Made by a program: the position numbers and the translations under genes. A DNA stretch of 64,000 nucleotides, taken from positions 124,001 through 188,000 of the forward strand of contig NZ_QNFY01000004.1 of assembly GCF_003290185.1 (NCBI RefSeq). Reading direction: 5' to 3'. The stretch comes from Chryseobacterium lathyri. GTDB lineage: Bacteria; Bacteroidota; Bacteroidia; Flavobacteriales; Weeksellaceae. The notes under the pieces are model-generated. The model had not been told where the DNA came from. It did not search any database and saw only the letters and a program-made list of their open reading frames with translations. This document shows positions 36,226 through 44,309 of the stretch, piece after piece; positions within the stretch are counted from its first letter, which is position 1; each line of letters starts with the position of its first letter.

Positions 36226-37284
36226 ATGAGTACAATCACAGTAAAAGCCTATGGGGCCGAGTCTACTACGGCAGACCTGAAAGAAATGACTATTGAGAGA
36301 AGGGAAACAACACCTAAAGATGTAGAGATTGAAATTCTATACTGCGGGGTTTGTCATTCTGATCTTCATACGGCAAGAAACGACTGGGGCGGATCTTTGT
36401 ATCCTGTAGTTCCGGGACATGAAATTGTCGGAAGAATTACTAATGTGGGAAGTGAAGTTTCTAAATTTAAAGTAGGCGACCTGGCTGCTGTGGGATGCAT
36501 GGTAGATTCATGTGGACACTGCAACAGCTGTAAAGAAGATCTGGAGCAATACTGTTTAAATGGATTCACAGGAACCTATAACGGAAAAGACAAACATTTG
36601 GGGGGCCATACTTTTGGCGGATATTCTCAGAAAGTAGTGGTAGACGAACATTTTGTTTTAAGCGTACCTGAAAATTTGGACCTGGCTGCCGTAGCACCCC
36701 TTTTATGTGCAGGTATTACCACCTGGTCTCCATTGAGACACTGGAATGTTGGACCGAACTCTAAAGTGGCGGTTGTTGGATTAGGCGGACTAGGACATAT
36801 GGCCATTAAATTAGCAAAAGGATTAGGTGCAGAAGTGACTTTATTCTCAAGAACTCCGGGAAAAACAGATGATGCCAAGCAGCTGGGAGCTGATCATGTT
36901 GTAATTTCTACTGATGATTCACAGATGGATACAGTAAAAGGAAAGTTTGATCTGATTATCGATACGGTTCCTTATGAGCACGATATCAATCCTTATATGC
37001 AAACGCTTACTCTGAACGGGACTTTGGTTCTTGTAGGATTTGTAGGTGAATTTCAGGAAACTGAAATGAGTACAAGACCTATGATCTTCCAACGCCGTTC
37101 TGTTGCAGGTTCATTAATCGGTGGTATAGCTGAAACTCAGGAATTACTGGATTTCTGTGGAAAACATAATATTGTATCAGATATTGAGCTGATCAAAATT
37201 CAGGATATCAATCAGGCATATGAAAGAATGATCAAAAGTGATGTGAAATACCGTTTCGTTATTGATATGAAGTCTTTGTCATAA
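36226..37284 (+). CDS. Zinc-dependent alcohol dehydrogenase (NAD(P)-dependent)
   Basis: 352 residues. Catalytic zinc ligands are C43 (CGVCHSD) and H65-E66 (PGHEIVG), with a third near LLCAGITTW; the structural zinc site is C96, C99, C102 and C110. The coenzyme fold is VAVVGLGGLGHMA. The NDWGGSLYPVVPGHE stretch and the NAD(P)-type GLGGLG match the cinnamyl/YahK-like subfamily acting on aldehydes. Second gene after the cupin, likely under the AraC regulator. Confidence 0.94.
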   Translation: MSTITVKAYGAESTTADLKEMTIERRETTPKDVEIEILYCGVCHSDLHTARNDWGGSLYPVVPGHEIVGRITNVGSEVSKFKVGDLAAVGCMVDSCGHCNSCKEDLEQYCLNGFTGTYNGKDKHLGGHTFGGYSQKVVVDEHFVLSVPENLDLAAVAPLLCAGITTWSPLRHWNVGPNSKVAVVGLGGLGHMAIKLAKGLGAEVTLFSRTPGKTDDAKQLGADHVVISTDDSQMDTVKGKFDLIIDTVPYEHDINPYMQTLTLNGTLVLVGFVGEFQETEMSTRPMIFQRRSVAGSLIGGIAETQELLDFCGKHNIVSDIELIKIQDINQAYERMIKSDVKYRFVIDMKSLS

Positions 37285-37301
37285 TTTCAAGATTCAAAAT
37301 A

Positions 37302-37336
37302 AAAAAAGACTCTTCTTCGCTGAAGGGTCTTTTTTA
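37302..37336 (+). terminator. Terminator of the alcohol dehydrogenase gene
   Basis: AAAAAAGACTCTTC and GAAGGGTCTTTTTT pair with a G-U pair around a 6-base loop; the A and T flanks allow action in both directions toward the convergent HxlR gene. Confidence 0.85.
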
Positions 37337-37343
37337 TTGATGT

Positions 37344-37703
37344 TTAATATGCTTTTTTCATATCCTGAAAAGCCCAGTCTGCCATTGCATCGATAACAGG
37401 AGCCAGCTTGAGGCCTGCTTTACTGAGTTCATATGTGACATGCGGAGGAACCACAGGCTTTGCTGTTCTGATAACCAGTCCATCAGCTTCTAATTGCTTC
37501 AGATGCTGAATCAGCATTTTTTCTGTCACCTCAGGAATGGCCCTTTTTAACTCGCTGTATCTCTTCTCTCCCGTTGAAAGATTGAATAGAATAATAGGTT
37601 TCCAAAAACCGCCTATCTTTTCCATTACATACATTACAGGGCACTGGTCCAAGATATTTTTCCTGTTCTGCTGGATGGTAGAACTTTCTTTAATTGCTGT
37701 CAT
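37344..37703 (-). CDS. HxlR-family transcriptional regulator
   Basis: 119 residues from ATG 37703; a longer frame to 37949 runs through the neighbouring promoter and the start of the opposite gene and is rejected. The winged-helix core is typical: CPVMYVMEKIGGFWKPIILF, LSTGEKRYSELKRAIPEVTEKMLIQHLKQLEADGLV, then VTYELSKAGLKLAPVI. The single Cys at the start (DQCPV) is the residue that senses thiol-reactive or carbonyl stress in several HxlR proteins. Divergent from the NmrA-like gene, its likely target. Confidence 0.93.
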   Translation of the reverse strand: MTAIKESSTIQQNRKNILDQCPVMYVMEKIGGFWKPIILFNLSTGEKRYSELKRAIPEVTEKMLIQHLKQLEADGLVIRTAKPVVPPHVTYELSKAGLKLAPVIDAMADWAFQDMKKAY

Positions 37704-37718
37704 GATACATACTTTAGG

Positions 37719-37757
37719 GTAAGTACTTGTATAAAAGTAAGTACAAATATAACTTTG
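37719..37757 (+). promoter_or_regulatory. Promoter and HxlR operator of the NmrA-like gene
   Basis: TTG (37727-37729) and TAACTTTG (37750-37757) are 20 bases apart, matching the Bacteroidota -33/-7 promoter. Two direct repeats GTAAGTAC (37719-37726 and 37737-37744), also readable as the dyad GTACTT-N10-AAGTAC (37723-37744), overlap the -33 element. This suits repression by the divergently encoded HxlR protein. Confidence 0.65.
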
Positions 37758-37782
37758 TATAAAGAAATAAACAACATTTAAT

Positions 37783-38661
37783 ATGAAAATTATTGTAACA
37801 GGTTCTTTAGGGAACACCGCAAAACCGTTAGCACAGCAATTAATTGCAGAAGGACACGACGTTACTGTAATCAGTAGCAGCGAAGCAAAGAAAAGTGAAA
37901 TTGAATCTTTAGGAGCGAAAGCTGCTATCGGCTCTATTACTGATGTCAATTTTTTAGTTAAAACATTTGAAGGTGCTGATGCCGTATTTGCAATGACTCC
38001 TCCGATTATAGGTGAGACGAATATTGTCGAAAATACTGTGAATGCAGGAAAAAATTATGCTGAAGCCATTGCCAGAACAGGAGTAAAAAGACTTGTCATG
38101 CTAAGCAGCGTGGGAGCTGATTCTCCGGTTGAAAATGGTCCCATTAAAGGACTTCACCATATTGAAAAACTATACAACGAGCTGGAAAATACTTCTGTTA
38201 CTTTGCTAAGAGCAGGTTATTTCTACATTAATTTCTTCAATGATATTCCATTGATTAAAAATGCAGGGATTATCGGCGGAAATTATCCTGGAAATATAGA
38301 TATTCCATTGGTGCATCCCACTGATATTGCTAAGGCTGCAGCTGAAGAACTGGTAAAAAATACAGCAGGAAAAAATATCCGTTATGTGGTAAGCGATTCG
38401 CGACCGCCTGCAGATTTTGCAAAGGTTTTAGGAGCCGCTGTTGGGAATACGGAATTACCCTGGGTAGAATTTACAGATGAGCAGTCTTTTGAAGGAATGG
38501 TGCAGGCAGGTCTTCCAAAGGAAATGGCTGAGCTTTATGTTGAAATGGGAAAAGGAATGAGAACCGGTGTTGTTCAGAAGGATTTTACTGAACAGGGATC
38601 TCCGGTTAATGGCTCAGTAAAACTTGAGGATTTTGCCCGTGAATTTGCTGATCAATTTTAA
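37783..38661 (+). CDS. NmrA-like NAD(P)-binding protein
   Basis: 292 residues with an extended SDR (NmrA/HSCARG-like) Rossmann fold: coenzyme loop VTGSLGNTAKPLAQQL, then the segment DAVFAMTPP and MLSSVGADSPVENGPIKGLHHIEKL. Such proteins sense NAD(P)H or reduce quinones. Divergent pairing with an HxlR regulator is a common arrangement for quinone or electrophile response genes. Confidence 0.92.
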   Translation: MKIIVTGSLGNTAKPLAQQLIAEGHDVTVISSSEAKKSEIESLGAKAAIGSITDVNFLVKTFEGADAVFAMTPPIIGETNIVENTVNAGKNYAEAIARTGVKRLVMLSSVGADSPVENGPIKGLHHIEKLYNELENTSVTLLRAGYFYINFFNDIPLIKNAGIIGGNYPGNIDIPLVHPTDIAKAAAEELVKNTAGKNIRYVVSDSRPPADFAKVLGAAVGNTELPWVEFTDEQSFEGMVQAGLPKEMAELYVEMGKGMRTGVVQKDFTEQGSPVNGSVKLEDFAREFADQF

Positions 38662-38694
38662 GTTTGATTTTTTCTGAGACTAAAAAAATATGTA

Positions 38695-38731
38695 AACAGT
38701 TTCGGCGCACCTGCGGTGCGCCGAAACTGTT
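38695..38731. terminator. Bidirectional terminator between convergent genes
   Basis: A perfect 16-bp stem (arms 38695-38710 and 38716-38731) with loop CTGCG separates the NmrA-like gene and the leftward phosphodiesterase gene. Confidence 0.85.
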
Positions 38732-38774
38732 ATTTTAAATCAAATCCTGAATGATTTGTATAGTAAAGCTCAAC

Positions 38775-40058
38775 TTATTTCTTCTCCTTCAGAGTTTTCT
38801 TTAAAACCTTCAGTTTCCCATCAATAGGCTGATTTGTTTTCAATCCTAAGATTTCAGTGACTAAAGGATAAACATTAATATTGGCAAATTCATTGATTAC
38901 CAGATTATTTTTAAATTCAGGTCCCCAGGCATAGAATGTTGCCTTCATTTCAGGAACAATTTTCGGATTATAGCCGTGCTTTCCTACGGATGTTTTCTTT
39001 CCTTTTTCTAAGAATATTTTTGGAGCTTTTGGAATCAGAAGAATCTGTCCTATCCTGTCATATTTGTCATCTTTGGTCGAAAAGTGAAGATATTTGGGCA
39101 GTTTTTTGTCCAGATATACTTCATAATCATCTGTTTTGTTTGCTTTAAGTTCTTTATAAACGGCTTTAACCTCATCAGGATTTTTGACATATACTCTGAG
39201 TAAAGTCTGGGAATTGTAAAAATCGAATCTGTTTTTATCAAGAAGCATAACCGGAATTTCCAATGGAGTTCCGCCATCCACTTTTATCATTCCATGATCG
39301 GAAACAAAAATAAAGTTGACATTATTAAGTCCAAGGTTATTAACTTTCTGAACAAGCTCACCAATTGCACCGTCAATTAAATGAACAGCATTTTCTGTTT
39401 CCTGGCTATCCGGTCCGTAATGATGGCCGCTTCCGTCAACTTCCGGGAAATACAGAGATATAAAATGTGGTCTTTTCTCTTCAGGGAGCTTCAGCCAGTT
39501 CACGACCTTATCTACTTTTTCGGAAGGCTTAAATTTTTCATGATATGGATAATAATAGGAAGGTCTCATTCCTCCTGCATCGCTTGCAGAGCCAACCCAC
39601 ATAAGGGATGCAGAAACCATTCCCTGCTTTTCAGCCAATGCCCAAAGCGGGGTTCCTCCATACCAGCTTCCGTCTTCAGCATTCTTCTTATTGCTCATTG
39701 CATAAGGCTCTTTTCTTTTGTAATCATAAAAGAAATTATCGATCAGCCCATGATGGGAAGGATAAAGTCCTGTGATCAGGCTCCAGTGATTGGGAAACGT
39801 AATGCTTGGATAGCTTGGGATCATTGCATCGGCCTGGACCCCATTAGCGGCTAGCTTCAGAAGATTTTCGGCATTATATTTTTTAGCGTAATCATACCTA
39901 AAACCATCGGCAGAGATCATGATCACATAAGGTTTTGTCTGGGCTTCAGCACTGTTGGCACGGCCGGAAATAACTACCTGGGCCGTATCCATATGTGTTT
40001 CCTGAGCACAAATAGCTAAAGAAAAAAACAGTAACAAAATTTGTATTCCTCGCTTCAT
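38775..40058 (-). CDS. Secreted ENPP-type nucleotide pyrophosphatase/phosphodiesterase
   Basis: 427 residues from ATG 40058, giving the signal peptide MKRGIQILLLFFSLAICAQ. The alkaline-phosphatase-fold metal site is visible in VIMISADGFRYDY and later in FVSDHGMIKVDGG and KHGYNP; the nucleophile is the Thr in PSITFPNHWSLITGLYPSHHG. It should release nucleoside monophosphates or similar from phosphodiesters in the envelope or outside. Stand-alone gene. Confidence 0.94.
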   Translation of the reverse strand: MKRGIQILLLFFSLAICAQETHMDTAQVVISGRANSAEAQTKPYVIMISADGFRYDYAKKYNAENLLKLAANGVQADAMIPSYPSITFPNHWSLITGLYPSHHGLIDNFFYDYKRKEPYAMSNKKNAEDGSWYGGTPLWALAEKQGMVSASLMWVGSASDAGGMRPSYYYPYHEKFKPSEKVDKVVNWLKLPEEKRPHFISLYFPEVDGSGHHYGPDSQETENAVHLIDGAIGELVQKVNNLGLNNVNFIFVSDHGMIKVDGGTPLEIPVMLLDKNRFDFYNSQTLLRVYVKNPDEVKAVYKELKANKTDDYEVYLDKKLPKYLHFSTKDDKYDRIGQILLIPKAPKIFLEKGKKTSVGKHGYNPKIVPEMKATFYAWGPEFKNNLVINEFANINVYPLVTEILGLKTNQPIDGKLKVLKKTLKEKK

Positions 40059-40143
40059 TATTAAAATTTTTGGCAAAGTTACGGCCTATACTGCTCCCGG
40101 AAAAGTTTATAAGATTAAAAGTATATTAAAACAGATTAAAATT

Positions 40144-40986
40144 TTAAATATCCCTCTTCATTTCAAACTGGGACACCCAATTTTTAAGTCCGGCTGCATG
40201 TAGAAAGACAGAAGTATTTTCAGAAGTATCATCTACATTGTTTACAGAGATGGCCTGTCCTCCATTCATCTTCTCTATTGTGCTCAAAAGCTTTGTACCG
40301 ATCCCCTGTCTTCTTGAATATTGATCAACAGCAATCTGATAAACTTTCTTAACGGCAGGATTGTAAATGACATATCCTTTAAGCTGCTCATCTTTGTACG
40401 CTCCTAAAATTGTACAGCTTTGACGAATATTCTCAAGTACTTTTATTGAGCTTTGCCATGACGGCTGTATATCCCAGAAAGACTGCAATTTTTCCCACTG
40501 TAAGTTTTCAATCTCTTTTATCGAAATATTGATATCCTTTTCTTCAAGATTAATAATTCCGTTAAAACACAACAGCTTCCGTACGATTTTGAAGCCTAAA
40601 TTTTCGTACGCTCTGATAGCAGAATTATTACCTTCGATTACTTCCAGGGTTAGCACATCGGTTTTTATTTCTTTGAGTGTGGGAATAATATAATCATACA
40701 TTTTTCTTACCAACCCCTGGCCTCTGTATTCAGGGATGATGCCGGTTCCTCCATTATATGCTATGTGCTTTCCATTTTCCTTTTTTTCAGCATTAAGGAT
40801 AAATCCTACCAGCTTTCCTGATTCGAATGTTCCTACAGACAGATTCATATCAATTTTATCCGCTATAATTTTCAATTCAAGCTGTTCCAATGATAGGTGA
40901 AAGGGAACAATATAATCTGAAAAGGCTCTGTTAAAAACAGATAAAAGCTCATCTGTCGTCATATTCTTTAAATTTCTGATCTCCAT
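40144..40986 (-). CDS. Double GNAT-domain N-acetyltransferase
   Basis: 280 residues holding two acetyltransferase folds. The first has the acetyl-CoA motif GTGIIPEYRGQGLVRKMYDYI and VIEGNNSAIRAYENLGFK; the second, from about residue 170, has VKKVYQIAVDQYSRRQGIGTKLLSTIEK and TSENTSVFLHAAGLKNW. The substrate is unknown. Two-domain GNATs of this size resemble mycothiol-synthase-like proteins in layout, but that role is not implied. Confidence 0.92.
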   Translation of the reverse strand: MEIRNLKNMTTDELLSVFNRAFSDYIVPFHLSLEQLELKIIADKIDMNLSVGTFESGKLVGFILNAEKKENGKHIAYNGGTGIIPEYRGQGLVRKMYDYIIPTLKEIKTDVLTLEVIEGNNSAIRAYENLGFKIVRKLLCFNGIINLEEKDINISIKEIENLQWEKLQSFWDIQPSWQSSIKVLENIRQSCTILGAYKDEQLKGYVIYNPAVKKVYQIAVDQYSRRQGIGTKLLSTIEKMNGGQAISVNNVDDTSENTSVFLHAAGLKNWVSQFEMKRDI

Positions 40987-41077
40987 AGCTTATTTTTTAT
41001 CCGAAAACCATCAAAGGTATAAAAACGTTCAGTTCTATATAGAAATAAGGCATACAATTTTTAATGCAGGTTAATAG

Positions 41078-41105
41078 AAAATGCCTCCGGTATCAGAGGC
41101 ATTTT
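41078..41105 (-). terminator. Terminator of the five-gene redox operon
   Basis: AAAATGCCTC and GAGGCATTTT form a 10-bp stem. Read leftward, the stem is followed by a T-rich stretch about 20 bases past the last stop at 41128. Confidence 0.8.
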
Positions 41106-41127
41106 GATGAGTTATTTTTATAAATGA

Positions 41128-41913
41128 TTATTCTTTAATCAGTTTTTCATAAGAAAGGTTTCCATCTTTCAGAGTGATCTCAAGATAATAAATACCAGGC
41201 TTCAGATCTCTGACATTAATGCTTTCTCCTTCAGGTTTTACAGATCTTACTTTTCTTCCTGCTGATTCATAAATATCAATAGATTTTATTTTATCTACAT
41301 TTTTGATACTTACGGTTTCTTTTGCAGGATTTGGATAAAGAACAGTCTTTTTACTTTCCGATGCATTAACATCATTTACGCCTAATACTGTGTTAAAAGA
41401 AACTGCAGTAGTACCACAACTATCTGCACCATGATAACCAACAGTAAGACTGCCTAATCTTCTTGCATAAGCAATATTCAATGGACTGTTTGGTGGAAAA
41501 TTAAATACATAATCATTAGCATCACCAGTATTTAAAGCTCTTGTTCCTATTACGGTCCGCACTCCTGATACTACTGTATTAGATGTTACTGTCCAGTTTT
41601 GAGTTGCATCTGTTGCAGGTGCTGTAAAACTTCCAGTAAAATTTCTATCAGTAAAATTTGTACCATCAAAAAGAATAACATCTCTGCCTGCATCAGACAT
41701 ACCTGTAGCATTAAACGCCAAGCCAAGCCAACTTGTTGATGGGCCTATAAGTGTAACCGTAACCAACGTGCTTGTTACATCTATTTTAGCAGAATATGTT
41801 AAATCTGTTCCTCCATTAGAAAAGAGAGATACAGTTCCTGTTGAATATGTTTGACTTTTTATATTAGAAAAGGCAAAAAATCCAATTAGTAATAATGTAA
41901 TTTTAAGTTTCAT
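41128..41913 (-). CDS. Secreted DOMON-like protein with T9SS sorting domain
   Basis: 261 residues. Signal peptide MKLKITLLLIGFFAFSNIKSQ. Residues 25-165 look like a DOMON domain (STSWLGLAFNATGMSDAGRDVILFDG and a beta-sandwich pattern), a fold that often binds b-type haem or sugars. The last 70 residues are a T9SS type A sorting domain (VLYPNPAKETVSI, YESAGRKVRSV, LIKE end). It is the last gene of the leftward redox operon, four bases after the ankyrin gene. The possible redox role rests on the fold and on its neighbours. Confidence 0.85.
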   Translation of the reverse strand: MKLKITLLLIGFFAFSNIKSQTYSTGTVSLFSNGGTDLTYSAKIDVTSTLVTVTLIGPSTSWLGLAFNATGMSDAGRDVILFDGTNFTDRNFTGSFTAPATDATQNWTVTSNTVVSGVRTVIGTRALNTGDANDYVFNFPPNSPLNIAYARRLGSLTVGYHGADSCGTTAVSFNTVLGVNDVNASESKKTVLYPNPAKETVSIKNVDKIKSIDIYESAGRKVRSVKPEGESINVRDLKPGIYYLEITLKDGNLSYEKLIKE

Positions 41914-41917
41914 ATGA

Positions 41918-42445
41918 TCAATTTTTTAGTAGGTTAATAATATCCTGGTTTTTTGAAAATAAAGCGTATTCAAAAATAGTTTTCCCCTGTTTATCAGATA
42001 ATGTTTTATTGGCTTTGTTCTTTAGTAACAGCTCTACTATTTCCTTGTTCTGGGACTGAACAGCGTAGATCAGCGGAGTTATTCCATTGGTATCCGCAAT
42101 GTTCGGGTCAGCCTTATTTTCCAGCAATTTTTGGGTAAGGTTCTTATCTCCTTTAAAGACAGAAGCCGTTAAGGCCGTTCCTTCCCCGCTTGCATAGTTT
42201 ATGTTTTTAACGTGGGTAATCAAAAATTCTGCAACAGGGGTATTTCCCCGGTAACATGCTAAAATAAGTGTTGAAAAACCATTTTCATTGGTCTTGTTGA
42301 TGATATCCGGATCCTGTTTAATAAGCTCCTTCACTTCAGCTACCGTTCCGCTTCTGGCAATATCAAATATTGATTTTACTTTTTCCTGGGCAGACAGTGC
42401 AGAAAAGCTCAGGAAAATACTTATGATGAAGATAATATTTTTCAT
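41918..42445 (-). CDS. Secreted ankyrin-repeat protein
   Basis: 175 residues with signal peptide MKNIIFIISIFLSFSALSAQ, followed by four ankyrin-type repeats from about residue 35 to 165 (NENGFSTLILACYRGNTPVAEFLI, GEGTALTASVFKGDKNLTQKLL, DTNGITPLIYAVQSQNKEIVELLL). Protein-protein contact in the periplasm is the expected job. Its ATG overlaps the stop of the YceI gene (TAATG), so translation is coupled. Confidence 0.92.
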   Translation of the reverse strand: MKNIIFIISIFLSFSALSAQEKVKSIFDIARSGTVAEVKELIKQDPDIINKTNENGFSTLILACYRGNTPVAEFLITHVKNINYASGEGTALTASVFKGDKNLTQKLLENKADPNIADTNGITPLIYAVQSQNKEIVELLLKNKANKTLSDKQGKTIFEYALFSKNQDIINLLKN

Positions 42446-42987
42446 TATTTTGTCATTACATAATTGTATTCTACATTGACATTTTCAGCGATCTTTTTAG
42501 TTACTACTTTTGGGATAGTCACCTTGTGATCAGCAGGTTTTGCCACAAAGCTTCCCTGCATATAGATCTTCCCGTCTTTGCTGTAAATGGTAGCAGCAGA
42601 AGAAACAGCCTTATCTACACCATGAAAATTCAGGGTTCCCTGAACGGTATACTTTTGTGGCGAGGCTGTAAGTTTTGTTTTATCAAAATTCAAAATCTTT
42701 CCTTTGAAGGTTGCCTTAGGATATTTTGCTGTTTCAGCATAATTTTCATTAAAATGCTCTTCCATTAGTTTGGTTTTAAAATGAAAGTTTTTCACGGCAG
42801 AAACTGAAGCTATTTCCCCGTTATCTGTATTGATGACAACAATATTGTTATCATCTTTAGCATATACGTCTTCGAACAGCGGCACGGATGCCTCAAAGGT
42901 TACACTGCCTGTTTTGGAACTGTACTTCTGGGCTGAAGCAAAACCTGTAAAAAACAGGACACTAGTTATTACTATTAATCTTTTCAT
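42445..42987 (-). CDS. YceI-family periplasmic protein
   Basis: 180 residues from ATG 42987, giving the signal peptide MKRLIVITSVLFFTGFASAQ. The YceI lipocalin-like barrel is clear (YSSKTGSVTFEASVPLFEDVYAKDDN, NFDKTKLTASPQKYTVQGTLNFHGVDKAV). YceI proteins bind long isoprenoid lipids and are often found near b-type cytochromes. Ten bases after the cytochrome gene and overlapped with the ankyrin gene. Confidence 0.93.
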   Translation of the reverse strand: MKRLIVITSVLFFTGFASAQKYSSKTGSVTFEASVPLFEDVYAKDDNNIVVINTDNGEIASVSAVKNFHFKTKLMEEHFNENYAETAKYPKATFKGKILNFDKTKLTASPQKYTVQGTLNFHGVDKAVSSAATIYSKDGKIYMQGSFVAKPADHKVTIPKVVTKKIAENVNVEYNYVMTK

Positions 42988-42997
42988 ATCGGATATT

Positions 42998-43339
42998 TTA
43001 ATTTTCAGCAAGCCCGTCGGCTTTCCATTTTATAAAGGTGTTAATCTGAGTCTGAGATAAAGATCCGCCCTGCGGCATTTTTCCCGGATCTCCGTTGGGT
43101 CTCTGTATCCTGTCTAAAATGCCATCAATATTATTTTTTACATCTGTATAGGTTGTAAAAGGCTTAAAACTTCCTGCAGAATGGCATCCGATGCAGTTAT
43201 TATCAACAATTGATTTTACGTCAGAGTTATATTTTACAGTCACTGTAATTGGGGTATTATCCGAAATCTCCTCATAGGTCCTGCTGTCACAAGCAATAAA
43301 CAGGGCAGCTGATGATAATAAGTATAGTATCTTTTTCAT
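42998..43339 (-). CDS. Lipoprotein c-type cytochrome
   Basis: 113 residues from ATG 43339. The start MKKILYLLSSAALFIAC carries a lipobox (LFIAC), so the protein is probably a lipid-anchored periplasmic protein. One haem c motif, CIGCH in NNCIGCHSAG, is present, with a later Met-containing loop (PGKMPQGGSLSQTQI) that could supply the second ligand. It resembles the single-haem domains of small electron carriers. Second gene of the operon, one base after the DUF5777 gene. Confidence 0.92.
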   Translation of the reverse strand: MKKILYLLSSAALFIACDSRTYEEISDNTPITVTVKYNSDVKSIVDNNCIGCHSAGSFKPFTTYTDVKNNIDGILDRIQRPNGDPGKMPQGGSLSQTQINTFIKWKADGLAEN

Positions 43340-43340
43340 C

Positions 43341-44183
43341 TTAAAAAACTCTGTAAAGGTTAAACCCAAAGAAAATCTGTCCTTTCCCCCATTTTCCTAC
43401 TGCATTGGAAAGATATCCTATATCTGAATTGATTTGGGAATTGGTAAATAAAAGCTGGAATACATGTCCCCCGGTTTCTATATCCATCCCCAATGAGAGA
43501 GGATTTTTATAGAAGCTGTGATCATCGAAATTCACAAAATATTCTGCATTAATAGAAATTCTTTTAGAAATTTTATAGCGGCCGCCTAATCCGGCCAAAA
43601 ACTGGTTTTTATCTTCAATAGCGGGATCATAAAGATTTTTATGAATATATGACGGAGTCAGTTGTAAAGAAAATTTATCATTGAATCTTCTTGAGATCAA
43701 AGCCTGCGTAAGATAGGAAAGCCTGTCACTGAATCTGAGATGGGGATAATTGTCTTTATCCAGGTCTGTATTTAAAGCCATTACATTATAGCCTACGATC
43801 TCTGCCGGAAAACTTTCAGTCTGCTTTACAAGCTTGTATTTTACAGCGCCTTCGAATGTTTTCATGTTTGTCTCCCTGGAAAGACTGACTGAAATATCGT
43901 CTGTAACACCGTAAATAACCCCTAGTTTGGTAGAAGCATCGTCCAGACCGAAAAAATTTTTAAATCCTGTACTGATGTCTCCGAAACGGTGAGCCACCAC
44001 AATGTACCATTCATTTTTGGCAGAGAGTTTTGTGGATTGTCCTGTGACGATCTGCAGGGCTTTAAAAGCTGGCTGTGAAGTTGATGTGGTTGTTTTGAGA
44101 GTGTCAATATCTTTTAGCAGATCTTCCTGTGCTGAGACAAGACCTGAGGCCAATACCGACAAAAATAAGAGAGTTTTTGTCAT
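43341..44183 (-). CDS. DUF5777 outer-membrane beta-barrel protein
   Basis: 280 residues from ATG 44183, second Met of the frame, giving signal peptide MTKTLLFLSVLASGLVSAQ. The body is a beta-barrel with the DUF5777 pattern (NEWYIVVAHRFGDIS, KLGVIYGVTDDISVSLSRE, LQLTPSYIHKN, RISINAEYFVNFDDHSF) ending GFNLYRVF with terminal Phe. It is the first gene of the five-gene leftward operon and lies under a promoter with a Crp-like site. The transported substrate or partner is unknown. Confidence 0.9.
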   Translation of the reverse strand: MTKTLLFLSVLASGLVSAQEDLLKDIDTLKTTTSTSQPAFKALQIVTGQSTKLSAKNEWYIVVAHRFGDISTGFKNFFGLDDASTKLGVIYGVTDDISVSLSRETNMKTFEGAVKYKLVKQTESFPAEIVGYNVMALNTDLDKDNYPHLRFSDRLSYLTQALISRRFNDKFSLQLTPSYIHKNLYDPAIEDKNQFLAGLGGRYKISKRISINAEYFVNFDDHSFYKNPLSLGMDIETGGHVFQLLFTNSQINSDIGYLSNAVGKWGKGQIFFGFNLYRVF

Positions 44184-44206
44184 ATACAATTTGAATTAAA
44201 TTATGA

Positions 44207-44257
44207 TATGACAAACTTATTGAGTTATCGATCTAAAAGTGTGTGATAAAAGTCACC
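44207..44257 (-). promoter_or_regulatory. Promoter with Crp/Fnr-type activator site for the redox operon
   Basis: On the minus strand, TAAGTTTG (44219-44212) matches the -7 element, with initiation predicted near 44207. Instead of a -33 TTG there is GGTGA-N6-TCACA (44257-44242), a 9-of-10 match to TGTGA-N6-TCACA, centred about 42 bases upstream of that start. This is the spacing of class II Crp activation. The Crp/Fnr gene lies just beyond it. Confidence 0.65.
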
Positions 44258-44261
44258 ATAA

Positions 44262-44292
44262 AAATTGTTTTTATCAATGATAAAAACAATTT
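44262..44292. terminator. Hairpin at the end of the Crp/Fnr gene
   Basis: AAATTGTTTTTATCA and TGATAAAAACAATTT form a 15-bp perfect stem around one base, followed by T-rich sequence leftward. It probably terminates the Crp/Fnr transcript; its TTATCA-A-TGATAA core could also bind a regulator. Confidence 0.6.
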
Positions 44293-44309
44293 AATTAAAA
44301 TATCATATA

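Noticed and set aside
37704..37949. Long N-terminal extension of the HxlR regulator
   Set aside because: It would cover the promoter and the first codons of the opposite gene; the HxlR core begins at ATG 37703.
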